NCBI RefSeq assembly: GCF_030704685.1
Contig: NZ_JAUZDX010000023.1
Span: forward strand, 1 to 64,000
DNA: 64,000 bases
Reading direction: 5' to 3'
From: Acidovorax sp. A1169
GTDB lineage: Bacteria > Pseudomonadota > Gammaproteobacteria > Burkholderiales > Burkholderiaceae_C
Both the position numbers and the translations under genes were made by a program. The notes under the pieces are model-generated. The model saw nothing but the letters and a program-made list of their open reading frames with translations, was not told where the DNA came from and did not search any database. Shown one piece after another: positions 9,642 through 18,185 of this stretch; the stretch's first letter is position 1, and each line of letters starts with the position of its first letter.

Positions 9642-10394
9642 TCAGGCGGCGAAGCCCAGCACCACCCGCCGCGTGGTGGCGCTCTTCTTCTCGATCTTGG
9701 TGACCACGATGGCGCCGATCTCTGCGGTGTTGGCCACGTGCGTGCCGCCGCAGGGCTGCAGGTCGATCAGCGGGGCACCGCCCTCGCCGCCGATGCGGAT
9801 GGTGCGGATGCGCCCCGAACCGCGCGGGGGCTGCACGCTCATGCTCTTGACCAGGGTCGGGTTGGCGTCGAGTTCCTCGTCGCTGATCGAGGCCACGGTG
9901 AGCGGGTGGCCTGCGGCCACCAGCGCGGCGATGCCGGCGGTCAGCACCTCCTTGTCGAGCGGGTCGGTCATCGAGAAATCCAGGCGCGCGTACTCGGGCG
10001 TGATGGAGCAGCCGTTGACCAGCTGCGGCACCAGGTGGCACAGCAGGTGGGTGGTGGTGTGCAGGCGCATCAGGCGATGCCGGCGCTCCCAGTCGATGCG
10101 GGCCGTCACGGGCGCGCCGGTGGCGAGCGCCGCCAGTTGCGCGTCCTGGCCCGGGGCGGGCACATGCACGATGTCGGCGGTGGCTTGGCCTTCGGCATCC
10201 TTGCCCTTGCGCGTGTCGGCCATGGCGATGGCCGTGCCGTCGGCCAGCAGCAGGTGGCCGCTGTCGCCGGCCTGGCCGCCGCCCAGGGGGTAGAACACCG
10301 TGCGGTCGAGCACGATGCCGGCGTCGGTGATGGCGGTGATGCGGGCGCTGCATTCGCGCAGGTAGCCATCTTCTCGGAACAGATCGTGGGTCAT
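9642..10394 (-). CDS. Alanyl-tRNA editing protein (AlaX family)
   Basis: Stand-alone editing domain of 250 residues that hydrolyses mischarged Ser-tRNA(Ala) and related products. The zinc ligands of the AlaX/AlaRS editing domain are visible: the HTTTHLLCH motif (about residue 115) and PCGGTHVANTAEIG (about residue 212). The N-terminal beta domain (TVFYPLGGGQAGDSG) is also diagnostic. The length fits AlaX-M or AlaX-L types. It is divergent from the DUF1569 gene, 55 bases apart. Confidence 0.93.
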   Translation of the reverse strand: MTHDLFREDGYLRECSARITAITDAGIVLDRTVFYPLGGGQAGDSGHLLLADGTAIAMADTRKGKDAEGQATADIVHVPAPGQDAQLAALATGAPVTARIDWERRHRLMRLHTTTHLLCHLVPQLVNGCSITPEYARLDFSMTDPLDKEVLTAGIAALVAAGHPLTVASISDEELDANPTLVKSMSVQPPRGSGRIRTIRIGGEGGAPLIDLQPCGGTHVANTAEIGAIVVTKIEKKSATTRRVVLGFAA

Positions 10395-10449
10395 TCCCGG
10401 ATGGTAGCGGCTGCGGCGCGCGCTTGCAGGGCGCTACCATCGGTGCACC

Positions 10450-10962
10450 ATGAAACGCCGCACCGCCCTGATCGCCGCCCCCCTGCTCCTGGTCCCCGCC
10501 TTCGGCTGGGCCGATGAGCCCAAGGTCGCCGACCTGTCCGGCGCGCTGCGCTGGCTGGACCGGATGGAGGCAGCGCCCCAGGCCCGCACCAATGGTGCCT
10601 GGCCGCTGGTGGCGGTGCTGGAGCATCTCTCTCAAAGCATCGAGATGAGCATGGACGGATTTCCCAAGGAGAACAGTGCCCTCTTCCAGCGCACGCTGGG
10701 TGCGGCTGCGTTCGGCTTCTTCGGCTGGCGCGGGCGCATGTCGCACGGCCTGGCAGAGCCCATTCCCGCAGCGCCAGCGCTCACCATGTCAGGCGAGTGG
10801 AAGCCAGCATCCCAGCGCCTGCGGGCCGCCATCGCGCGCTTCAACGCCCACTCGGGGGCGCTGCGTCCGCACTTTGCCTATGGTGTGCTGGACAAAGTCG
10901 AGTTCGCACGTGCCCACACCTTTCACATCGCCAACCACCAGGACGAGATCATTCTGGGCTGA
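10450..10962 (+). CDS. Exported DUF1569 (DinB-like) protein
   Basis: Protein of 170 residues with a signal peptide (MKRRTALIAAPLLLVPAFGWA) followed by a DUF1569 domain, a four-helix bundle of the DinB-like superfamily. Candidate metal-binding histidines are in VLEHLSQS (about residue 59), PHFAYG and ARAHTFHIANHQDEI near the C-terminus. The export signal is the notable point, since DinB-like proteins are usually cytoplasmic. The gene is followed after 18 bases by the creatininase-family gene. Function unknown. Confidence 0.82.
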   Translation: MKRRTALIAAPLLLVPAFGWADEPKVADLSGALRWLDRMEAAPQARTNGAWPLVAVLEHLSQSIEMSMDGFPKENSALFQRTLGAAAFGFFGWRGRMSHGLAEPIPAAPALTMSGEWKPASQRLRAAIARFNAHSGALRPHFAYGVLDKVEFARAHTFHIANHQDEIILG

Positions 10963-10980
10963 GGCCGCTACCATGGCGGC

Positions 10981-11859
10981 ATGACGCAGCCACTGGTGCC
11001 TCCCTCTTCTCCATCCACCGCCACGCCCCCGCGCTGGTGGGCCGATCTCGGCACGCGCGATTTCGCCCAGCGCAAGGCCTCGGGCCTGGCAGCGCAGACC
11101 GTGGCCGTGCTGCCCGTGGCGGCCATCGAGCAGCATGGGCCGCACCTGCCGCTGTCGGTGGATGCCACGCTGTTGCAGGGCGTGATCGACGCGGCGCTGC
11201 CGCTGTTGCCGGCCGAGCTGCCAGTGCTATTTTTGCCGCCACAGAGCGTGGGCCTGAGCCCCGAGCACATCCGCTACCCCGGCACGCTCACGCTGTCGCC
11301 GGCCACCATCATCGCGCTGTGGACCGAGCTCGGTGAGTGCGTCGCACGCGCCGGTGTGAAGAAGCTGCTGCTGTTCAACGGCCATGGCGGCCAGGTCAGC
11401 GTGATGGACATCGTGGCGCGCGAGCTGCGCACGCGCTGCGACCTGCTGGTCTACAGCGCCAGCTGGTTCAGCCTGCCCCTGCCCGAGGCGGTGGCCGGCC
11501 AGTTCAGTGCGGCAGAGCACCGCTTCGGCATCCACGCGGGCGAAATCGAGACCTCGATGATGCTGCACCTGTCGCCCGGCACCGTGCACATGGCGCATGC
11601 GCAGGACTTTCGCTCCACCTCGCAGGACCGCTCGGAGCAGTACGCCATCCTGGGCAACGGCAAGAGCGCCAAGCTCGGCTGGCAGATGCAGGACTACCAC
11701 CCGGCCGGTGCCGTGGGCAATGCCGCGGCCGCCGCGGCCGACAAGGGCCGGCGCGTTGTGGACGCCGCCGCCACCCAACTCGTGGCCCTGTTGCAGGAGA
11801 TGGTGGCATTGCCGCTGAGCACCCTGCGCGACGCGCCGGACGGCGCCAGCCCGCCCTGA
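10981..11859 (+). CDS. Creatininase-family amidohydrolase
   Basis: Metal-dependent amidohydrolase of 292 residues in the creatininase/MftE family. Metal and catalytic motifs are AAIEQHGPHLPLSVDA (about residue 43), LLFNGHGGQ (about residue 132) and FGIHAGEIETS (about residue 180). These fit the family, which includes creatinine amidohydrolase, formamide hydrolases and the mycofactocin peptidase, but the substrate cannot be assigned. No creatine pathway or mycofactocin gene is nearby. It converges with the aspartyl-protease gene 12 bases away. Confidence 0.9.
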   Translation: MTQPLVPPSSPSTATPPRWWADLGTRDFAQRKASGLAAQTVAVLPVAAIEQHGPHLPLSVDATLLQGVIDAALPLLPAELPVLFLPPQSVGLSPEHIRYPGTLTLSPATIIALWTELGECVARAGVKKLLLFNGHGGQVSVMDIVARELRTRCDLLVYSASWFSLPLPEAVAGQFSAAEHRFGIHAGEIETSMMLHLSPGTVHMAHAQDFRSTSQDRSEQYAILGNGKSAKLGWQMQDYHPAGAVGNAAAAAADKGRRVVDAAATQLVALLQEMVALPLSTLRDAPDGASPP

Positions 11860-11871
11860 GTCAGATCTGAG

Positions 11872-13089
11872 TCAGACCAGTTCCCGCAGCACCAGCGTGG
11901 CCTGGCGCTCGGCACCATCGGCGGCACGCAACTGCAGGGCGAGCGCCGTGCCGGGTGCCGCGGCCAGTTGCTCGCGCAGCCAGCCGGCATCGCTGGCGCC
12001 CAGGCCATGCCCCTGCACCGCCAGCAGCGCGTCGCCCGGCCGCACACCTGCCTGGTCCGCCGGGCTGCCGGCCACCACATGGAGCACCTCGAAGCGCTCG
12101 CCATTCCAGCGCGCCACCAGACCGCTGCGTGGCCCGGCAAATGGCTCGCTGGAAGCCGCCTGGGTCTCCAGGTACAGCGCGCCGCCGGCCACGTCGATGG
12201 TGACGGCAAAGCGCCGCCACAACTCGCCCCCCAGGTTTCCCATCCAGGCTTCGCTGCCGAACAGCCCCCCTGTGGCGAGAGACAGGTGCACCGGTACCTG
12301 TGGCCATTGCCAGGGGCCCAGCTCGAACACGGGCAGGCGTGCCACATCCGCCCAGGTGGTGCCGCCCACGCTCACCCCGGTGGGCATGCGCACCGAGGGC
12401 TGCAGTGCCGTGCGCAGGTCCAGCCGCTCCACCGCGGGGCGAAACAGCGTGACGGCCCCGCCGTCGCCGGTGTCCACCGAGAACCAGCCGGTGTGCCCTG
12501 CGGCGCTGGCCTGGACCAGCATCTTGCCGCCGGGCAGCACCTGCAGGGGCAGGCGCACGGCCCCCGGTGGTGGTGCCAGCCCGCCCACGGGCGCCAACGT
12601 GAGCTCGCCACGGCCATAGTCCAGGCGCGCTGCGAAAGCGCGCCAGAACGTGGCGCCCAGGATGCCGTCGCAGGTGAATTCGTCGGGCAGCGGTATGACG
12701 AAGGCCACTGAGCGCCGCAGATGCACGGCATCACCCACAGCCAGGTCGTCCAGAAACGTCCAGGGCACGGGCGGGGCCGATGCCTCGGCCCCGGAACTGG
12801 GCACCCGCTCCTCGGACAGGGGCAGACCCAGCATGGCCGCCGTGCCCGGCGTGAGCACATTGTGGTCCGCCCCGGTGTCGAGCAGAAAGCGCAGGGGCTG
12901 GCCGTTGGCACGCACCGCCACCGACACATGGGGGTGTTGTTGCCGTTGCATTGGAACCGTGACGCCGCCGGGCGCGATGACCTCGGCCTGGGGACTGGCG
13001 GCGCCCAGGGAGCCGCCGCAGCCGCTCAGGGCGCCGAGCAGCGGAAAAGGGGTCAGAAGGGCATGGCCCAGCAGGCGGCGGCGGCGCAT
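11872..13089 (-). CDS. Two-lobed retropepsin-like aspartyl protease lipoprotein with C-terminal PDZ domain
   Basis: Predicted lipoprotein of 405 residues: arginine-rich N-terminus, hydrophobic stretch and lipobox ending LSGCGG. Two retropepsin-like lobes follow, each with its own aspartate motif: LLDTGADHNVL (about residue 69) and SVDTGDGGAV (about residue 206). A PDZ domain closes the protein (VVAGSPADQAGVRPGDALL, about residues 335-400). Retropepsin-type proteases normally dimerise, so two lobes on one chain look like an internal duplication giving a self-contained active site. A good ribosome site (CTGGAG) stands five bases before the ATG. The role is inferred as a cell-envelope protease. 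Confidence 0.85.
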   Translation of the reverse strand: MRRRRLLGHALLTPFPLLGALSGCGGSLGAASPQAEVIAPGGVTVPMQRQQHPHVSVAVRANGQPLRFLLDTGADHNVLTPGTAAMLGLPLSEERVPSSGAEASAPPVPWTFLDDLAVGDAVHLRRSVAFVIPLPDEFTCDGILGATFWRAFAARLDYGRGELTLAPVGGLAPPPGAVRLPLQVLPGGKMLVQASAAGHTGWFSVDTGDGGAVTLFRPAVERLDLRTALQPSVRMPTGVSVGGTTWADVARLPVFELGPWQWPQVPVHLSLATGGLFGSEAWMGNLGGELWRRFAVTIDVAGGALYLETQAASSEPFAGPRSGLVARWNGERFEVLHVVAGSPADQAGVRPGDALLAVQGHGLGASDAGWLREQLAAAPGTALALQLRAADGAERQATLVLRELV

Positions 13090-13180
13090 GGCAACTCCAG
13101 ACAGTGCAAGAGTTGCTATTAAACAGCAATTATTTATTGTTTCGCAATAATTTTATTCAAGCCAGCACGGCTGGAAGTTT
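13090..13180. promoter_or_regulatory. AT-rich intergenic region with candidate promoter and hairpins
   Basis: This spacer is much richer in A and T than its neighbours. On the minus strand, TTGCGA and TTTAAT are 18 bases apart and could form a sigma-70 promoter for the aspartyl-protease gene. TTATTG/CAATAA (13134-13150, loop of five) and CCAGC/GCTGG form short stems that might end transcription from the histidine-phosphatase gene. All are weak calls by eye. Confidence 0.3.
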
Positions 13181-13852
13181 TTACGCGTGCGTCAGCCAGT
13201 CCGCATGCTCCAGCGCCTGCAGGTGGGGCAGGGTGTTGAAGGTCTGCAGCATCAAGCGCTTGGGGCTGATGCTGAACTCCGTGACCGCGCTGTTGCGGAT
13301 GCGCATGTTCAGCGCAATCGTCACCTCGGGCGCGGTGCCCAGCACCTGGCCCACGGCGGTCGAGATCGGGCCGCCACTGCTCACCAGCAGCACGTTGTGC
13401 CCCACGTGGTGCTGGCGCACATGGTCGAGCACAGCCCGAACACCGGCGCTGAACTCGTTCCAGCTGGGCATGCCCTGCGGGCTGATGACGCCCGCCATCC
13501 ACTGCGCGAGCGCGTCGCACAGCAGGCGGAAATGGTGGCGGTAGAGCTCCGGGGTATCGGGCTTGGGAAGGGGCTGCGGGTGGATGGCGGTGATCAGCGC
13601 ATGGCTGTCGTATTCATTGAGGCCGGGCATCTGCAGCACCTCGGGGGTGGTCTGCAGACCTTCGGCAACGCCTTCGAGCGTCTGCGTGTGGCGGCGCAGC
13701 GTGCCGGTGATCACGGCATCGAAGACCTGGCCGCGCTCGCGCCAGTGCTCACCGAGGCGCACAGCCTGCTCGCGCCCACGGGGGCTCAGCTGGTCATAGT
13801 CTTCTGCGCCAAACGAGGCCTGGCCGTGGCGCACGAGGTAAAGGGTTCCCAT
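13181..13852 (-). CDS. Histidine phosphatase family protein (phosphoglycerate-mutase-like)
   Basis: Cytoplasmic phosphohydrolase of 223 residues. The catalytic RHG motif is at the N-terminus (LYLVRHGQASFG, about residue 9), with the second arginine in the later TGTLRRHTQT and the C-terminal histidine likely in LLVSSGGPIS, where serine replaces the common HGG context. The substrate is unknown, as for most members of this branch. The gene stands between the aspartyl-protease and the threonine dehydratase genes, all on the minus strand. Confidence 0.85.
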   Translation of the reverse strand: MGTLYLVRHGQASFGAEDYDQLSPRGREQAVRLGEHWRERGQVFDAVITGTLRRHTQTLEGVAEGLQTTPEVLQMPGLNEYDSHALITAIHPQPLPKPDTPELYRHHFRLLCDALAQWMAGVISPQGMPSWNEFSAGVRAVLDHVRQHHVGHNVLLVSSGGPISTAVGQVLGTAPEVTIALNMRIRNSAVTEFSISPKRLMLQTFNTLPHLQALEHADWLTHA

Positions 13853-13933
13853 GCGCCGGATTGTGGGCAGGCACCGGCCCCCCGTTTGTCTCCCAAGCGA
13901 CCGGCGCAGCCGCGCCAGTAGCCTTGGAGACAG

Positions 13934-14920
13934 CTAGCCCGCCAGCACGCGGCTGAACACCGGCGCGTCGACATTGCCGCCCGTGAGTGCCAGGCCCACC
14001 GCCAGGCCGCGCAGGCGGTCGCGCTCCTGCAGCGCTGCGGCCAGGGCGGCGGCACCCGCACCCTCGGCCACGTTGTGCGTATCGGTGTAGATCGCGTGCA
14101 TGGCGGCGGCCACTTCGGCATCCGTCACCTGCACGATGTGGTCGATGTGCGGTGCCAAAACGGACAGCGCATCCGTATCGGCCACACGGCAGGCCATGCC
14201 GTCGGCCAGCTCGGTGGTCACGGGCGCTTCGACCACGCGGCCCGCGGCCAGCGAATCGGCATAGGTGGTGGCATGGCTGCTCACCACACCGACGATGCGC
14301 ACGCCGTGGCCGGGCGCCAACTTGGCCGCGATGGCCGAGCACGCGCCCGAGCCCTGGCCGATGGGCACATAGGCCACGCCGAGCTGCGGCACCGCCCGCA
14401 GGAACTCCCACCAGTAGGTGCTCACGCCGCGCAGCAGGTCGGCGTGAAAGCTGGGCACCATGTGCGCACCGCGCTCGGCGGCCAGTTGCATGGCATGCTC
14501 GCGCGCCTCTTGGAAGTCGCTGCCGTGCTCGATCAGCGTGACGCCCAGCGCAAGCATGGCGGCGTTCTTCTCCACCGAGTTGCCCCGGGGCACGACGATG
14601 GTGCAGGCCACGCCGTGGCTGCGCGCAGCCCAGCCCATGCTCTGGCCGTGGTTGCCGCGTGTAGCGCTGACCACCTCGCGCGGCAGCGCCCCACGCTTGG
14701 CGAGCTGGTCGAAATAGGTGAGCCCGCCGCGGATCTTGAAGGCCCCCACGGGCGTATGGTTCTCGTGCTTGAGCCAGCAGTCCGTGCCCAGGCGCTCGCT
14801 GAGCAGGGCCCAGCGGTACTGCGGCGTGGGCCCAAAGTCGCGGTAGACGACCTGGGCGGCGGCCTCGATGTCGGCCAGGCCTGGCAGCCAGGGCAGAGGG
14901 GTGGAAGGCAGGGCGCTCAT
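13934..14920 (-). CDS. PLP-dependent threonine/serine dehydratase
   Basis: Fold-type II PLP enzyme of about 328 residues that deaminates threonine or serine. The PLP lysine is in TPVGAFKIRGG (about residue 55), the asparagine motif in ATRGNHGQSMG (about residue 82) and the phosphate-binding glycine loop in GQGSGACSA (about residue 180). It lacks the C-terminal ACT-like regulatory domain of biosynthetic IlvA, so it belongs to the short catabolic type. The ATG at 14920 overlaps the stop of the upstream LysE-type exporter gene (ATGA), showing translational coupling. Confidence 0.9.
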   Translation of the reverse strand: MSALPSTPLPWLPGLADIEAAAQVVYRDFGPTPQYRWALLSERLGTDCWLKHENHTPVGAFKIRGGLTYFDQLAKRGALPREVVSATRGNHGQSMGWAARSHGVACTIVVPRGNSVEKNAAMLALGVTLIEHGSDFQEAREHAMQLAAERGAHMVPSFHADLLRGVSTYWWEFLRAVPQLGVAYVPIGQGSGACSAIAAKLAPGHGVRIVGVVSSHATTYADSLAAGRVVEAPVTTELADGMACRVADTDALSVLAPHIDHIVQVTDAEVAAAMHAIYTDTHNVAEGAGAAALAAALQERDRLRGLAVGLALTGGNVDAPVFSRVLAG

Positions 14921-15555
14921 GCGGCAGGCCTCTTTTCGGTCAGCAGGCGCACGGCCAGCAGGCCCAGCACCGTGCCCATCACATAGCGCTGGGCGCGCAT
15001 CCAGCCCTGGCTGCGGTTCATGAAGAGGGCCACGCGCGCCGCGAACAGTACCAGCAGTGCATTCACCAGGGCGCTGGTGCTGATCTGCACAGCGCCCAGG
15101 GTCAGGCTCTGCAATAGCCAGTTGCCGCGCTCGGGGCGCAGGAACTGTGGAAAGAACGACAGGTAGAACATGGCGACCTTGGGGTTGAGCAAATTGGTCA
15201 TGAAGCCCATGAGGAACAGCTTGCGCGGCGTGTCGTGCGGCAGGTCGCGCGCCTCGAACGGGGCGGTGCCGCCGGGCTTCACAGCCTGCCAGGCCAGCCA
15301 CAGCAGGTAGGCCGCGCCCGCGATGCGGATCGCGTCGAAGGCCATGGGCACGGCGGCCAGCAGGGCCGTGAGGCCGAGCGATGCCGCCAGCAGGTGCACG
15401 CCGAAACCGGCGATCACGCCACCGAGCGATAGCAGCCCGGCACGCGGGCCCTGAGTGAGGCTGCGCGAGATGCAGTAGACCATGTTGGGCCCGGGCGTGA
15501 GCACGAGCAAGAGGGACGCGAACGCAAAGATCAGCAGTTCCTGGGGGGTGAGCAT
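14917..15555 (-). CDS. LysE-family amino-acid exporter
   Basis: Inner-membrane exporter of 212 residues with about six hydrophobic helices. The family signature is near the N-terminus (VLTPGPNMVYCISR, about residue 19), and the loop GFMTNLLNPKVAMFYLSFFPQF (about residue 115) is characteristic of the RhtB/LysE group. Coupling with a threonine/serine dehydratase suggests threonine, serine or homoserine as exported substrate, but this is inference. Confidence 0.92.
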   Translation of the reverse strand: MLTPQELLIFAFASLLLVLTPGPNMVYCISRSLTQGPRAGLLSLGGVIAGFGVHLLAASLGLTALLAAVPMAFDAIRIAGAAYLLWLAWQAVKPGGTAPFEARDLPHDTPRKLFLMGFMTNLLNPKVAMFYLSFFPQFLRPERGNWLLQSLTLGAVQISTSALVNALLVLFAARVALFMNRSQGWMRAQRYVMGTVLGLLAVRLLTEKRPAA

Positions 15556-15561
15556 GGTGGG

Positions 15562-16287
15562 TTACTCCGGTGAGGGCGGGGGTGGCAGGGCGCGCGACTG
15601 CAGGGCAAGAGCGCCGCGCGGGGTGAGCAGTCGCGCGTGCAGCTGGGCCAAGGGGCCTTCCGTGGGCATGGCCACGTCGCGCAGGCCCGCAGCGTCACAA
15701 GCCGCGCGCAGGGCGCGGGCGTCGGGGTGCTGCAGTTGCAGGGACTGCAGCTGTACGCCGCTGGCGGGCAGGTGGTCGCAGGGGTGCATGGCGCCCCATT
15801 CGATCAGCGTGGGCAGGCAGCCGTCCCACAGGCGCTGGCCGTCGTGCCGCACGGTGATCTGCCACTGCAACAGGCCCTGTGGTGTCGGGCGGCTGGCGGT
15901 GAGGGCGCGGCCCCGGTCCACGCCTAAGCTGGCGAGCGCGGCCAGGCTGGTGGCCACGTCGGGCACCGAGGCCACCCAGTGCATGAGCTGCGGGCCGTGC
16001 TCGGCGACCTGCTGCTGCAGCGCAATATCGTCCATGTCGAACCAGCGCCGGTCACCGTCAGGGATGCTCTTGCTGCCCTGCGGGTTGACCGCGATGATCT
16101 CCAGGTAGGCGCGCGGATGGGCTGGACTGGAGACATTGAGCAAGCGGTTGTGCGTGCCCATCAGCGGGTGCTCGCCGCCCGCAGCGGGGGTGACGCCGAG
16201 CGTGCGCTCGCACCACTCCACGCCCGTGGCCAGGTCGCGGGCCAGCACCACCAGGTGGTCGATGCAGGCTGCGGTCTGCGCCGTCAC
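15562..16287 (-). CDS. VOC-family (glyoxalase-like domain) protein
   Basis: Protein of about 241 residues with a glyoxalase-like N-terminal domain: CIDHLVVLARDLATGVEWCER at the start, then GGEHPLMGTHNRLLNVSSP and AYLEIIAVNPQG, the usual pattern of the glyoxalase_3 family. The GTG start at 16287 overlaps the stop of the PhzF gene (GTGA), so the two are coupled. It precedes the LysE-type gene by six bases. The reaction is unknown. Confidence 0.85.
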   Translation of the reverse strand: MTAQTAACIDHLVVLARDLATGVEWCERTLGVTPAAGGEHPLMGTHNRLLNVSSPAHPRAYLEIIAVNPQGSKSIPDGDRRWFDMDDIALQQQVAEHGPQLMHWVASVPDVATSLAALASLGVDRGRALTASRPTPQGLLQWQITVRHDGQRLWDGCLPTLIEWGAMHPCDHLPASGVQLQSLQLQHPDARALRAACDAAGLRDVAMPTEGPLAQLHARLLTPRGALALQSRALPPPPSPE

Positions 16288-17162
16288 AGCAGCACCTCGC
16301 CCTGCACGCAGGTCACCGAATGGCCGCCGATCCAGATGTCGCTGCCTTCCTGGTCCACATACACGCGGCCTGCGCGCGCCAGGGCGGTGCCCTGGCTGGC
16401 CACATAGTGCGCAGGGGCCAGGCCTGCGCCGATGAGCCACTGCGCCAGCGCCGCGTTCAGGCTGCCGGTCACCGGGTCTTCGGCCAGGCCGTTGTTGCCC
16501 GGGAAAAAGGCGCGCACTTCGAAGGCGATGTCCTCGCGGGCGGTGTCGGCACCGATCACGCCCACCTTGCCGCGCGGGCCCACCACGCCGATATCGAGGC
16601 CCGCCAGGATGGCGGCATCGGGCCGCAGCGCCAGCACCTGCTCGGCCGATTGGAGCATCACGCCACGCCACTTGGGGCCGTTGTCGCACCAGGCGTGGTG
16701 CAGGATATCGGCGCGCTCCACCCCCAGGCCGCGTGCGATGAGCGCCACGTCCGCTTCGTCCAGCGGGCCGCTTTGCAGGCGGGGCGGGGCGGCAAAGGCC
16801 AGGCGCCCAGCGTCCTGGCGCAACGGCACCAGACCCAGCGCGCATTCCTGAACCACGCGGCCCGGGGTCTGCGGCTTGCCGCCCGCGCCCAGCCAGGCGT
16901 GGCAGCTGCCCAGCGTGGGGTGGCCGGCAAAGGGCAGCTCCCGCCCGGGGCAGAAGATGCGCACGCGGTAGTCGGCACCCGCCGCCCGACCCTCGGGCGT
17001 GGGCGGCAGCAGAAAGGTGGCTTCGGACAGGTTGGTCCAGTTCGTGAACTCCTGCATGGCCTCGGTGGTGATGCCTTCGCCGTCGAGCACCACGGCCAGC
17101 GGGTTGCCGCGGTATGCCGTGGCGGTGAAGACGTCGACTTGCTGGAAGGGGCGCAGTTTCAT
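16284..17162 (-). CDS. PhzF-family isomerase-like protein (copy 1)
   Basis: Cytoplasmic protein of about 292 residues in the PhzF/YddE family (diaminopimelate-epimerase fold). The N-terminus MKLRPFQQVDVFTATAYRGNP and the inner motifs FAGHPTLGSCHAWL and EDPVTGSLNAALA are diagnostic. The catalytic glutamate expected in the family is in TNLSEATFLLPP. The ATG at 17162 is chosen because it begins the conserved domain. It is the first of two tandem paralogues and is coupled to the VOC gene downstream. Confidence 0.9.
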   Translation of the reverse strand: MKLRPFQQVDVFTATAYRGNPLAVVLDGEGITTEAMQEFTNWTNLSEATFLLPPTPEGRAAGADYRVRIFCPGRELPFAGHPTLGSCHAWLGAGGKPQTPGRVVQECALGLVPLRQDAGRLAFAAPPRLQSGPLDEADVALIARGLGVERADILHHAWCDNGPKWRGVMLQSAEQVLALRPDAAILAGLDIGVVGPRGKVGVIGADTAREDIAFEVRAFFPGNNGLAEDPVTGSLNAALAQWLIGAGLAPAHYVASQGTALARAGRVYVDQEGSDIWIGGHSVTCVQGEVLL

Positions 17163-17250
17163 GGGAGAGCCTGTCAGGTAGATGGATGGGGTGGGGGTTT
17201 CGGGGAGCGGGCACGCCGGGGGCGGCCCTGGGAGCCAAAGCGGGGGCACC

Positions 17251-17260
17251 GGGGGGGGGG
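17251..17260 (+). repeat. G10 homopolymer tract between the PhzF paralogues
   Basis: Ten consecutive G on the plus strand within an unusually G-rich 134-base spacer that separates the two PhzF genes. It lies outside coding sequence, downstream of PhzF copy 2 and upstream of copy 1. Such tracts slip easily during replication and sequencing. Confidence 0.6.
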
Positions 17261-17296
17261 TTCAGCCGCTGGCGTGGATGGGGATGCGGGGCGGTT

Positions 17297-18157
17297 TCAC
17301 AGCAGCACCGTGCCTTCGATGCAGGTGACGGAGCGCCCGCCTACCCAGACCTGGTGGTCGTCCTGGCGGATGTGCACCCGTCCTGCGCGGCCCAGGCACT
17401 CGCCCTGGGCCACCTGGTAGTGGTGCGGTGCCAGGCCTTCGGCAATCAGCCATTCGGCCAGGCTGGCGTTGAGGCTGCCGGTCACCGGGTCCTCACGGTT
17501 GCCCATGGGGGCGGCAAAGGCGCGCACGACGACTCCGGGCCGGCTGGTGTCGCTGGCGCCGGTGCCCACGTGCACCACCCCGACCGACTGGCCCAGGTCC
17601 ATCAGGCGCGCATGGTCGGGTTGCAGGCCGAGCACGGTGTCGGCGCTGTCGAGCAGCATGCCCAGCCACACCGGCCCGTTGTCCAGCAGCTGCGTGCCCA
17701 GGATCTGCGCCGGGCGCACACCGAGGGCGCTGGCGATCAGCGGCACCAGCGCCGGGCTGGGCGCGCTGCGCTTGAGCGGCGGCGCGGCAAAGGCCAGGGT
17801 ATGGTCCTCACGCCGGATGCGCACCAGCCCCAGCGCGCATTCCTGCACCACCATGCCTTCCTGGCGCGGTGCGTTGCCTGCCTGCAGCCAGGCGTGGCAG
17901 GTGCCCAGCGTGGGGTGGCCGGCAAACGGCAGCTCGCCCTGGGGGCTGAAGATGCGCAGGCGGTAGTCGGCGCCCTGCGCGCGGCCGGCCTCGGTGGGCG
18001 GCAGCAGGAAGGTGGTTTCCGACAGGTTCATCCACGCGGCAAAGCGGCGCATGTCCGCATCGCTCAGGTCCTCGGCCTCCAGCACCACGGCCACGGGGTT
18101 GCCGTCGCCGGGGTGGTCGCTGAACACGTCGATCTGCTTGAAGGGGCGTGGATGCAT
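17297..18157 (-). CDS. PhzF-family isomerase-like protein (copy 2)
   Basis: Protein of 286 residues, a paralogue of the gene 134 bases downstream. Both share the N-terminal pattern (MHPRPFKQIDVFSDHPGDGNP), the FAGHPTLGTCHAWLQAG and EDPVTGSLNASLAEWLI motifs and nearly the same C-terminus (GGRSVTCIEGTVLL against GGHSVTCVQGEVLL). The catalytic glutamate of the family is in NLSETTFLLPP. The pair is best read as a tandem duplication. The substrate is unknown. Confidence 0.9.
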   Translation of the reverse strand: MHPRPFKQIDVFSDHPGDGNPVAVVLEAEDLSDADMRRFAAWMNLSETTFLLPPTEAGRAQGADYRLRIFSPQGELPFAGHPTLGTCHAWLQAGNAPRQEGMVVQECALGLVRIRREDHTLAFAAPPLKRSAPSPALVPLIASALGVRPAQILGTQLLDNGPVWLGMLLDSADTVLGLQPDHARLMDLGQSVGVVHVGTGASDTSRPGVVVRAFAAPMGNREDPVTGSLNASLAEWLIAEGLAPHHYQVAQGECLGRAGRVHIRQDDHQVWVGGRSVTCIEGTVLL

Positions 18158-18185
18158 GGTGCGGTCTTGCGGGCGGATGGTCCCG

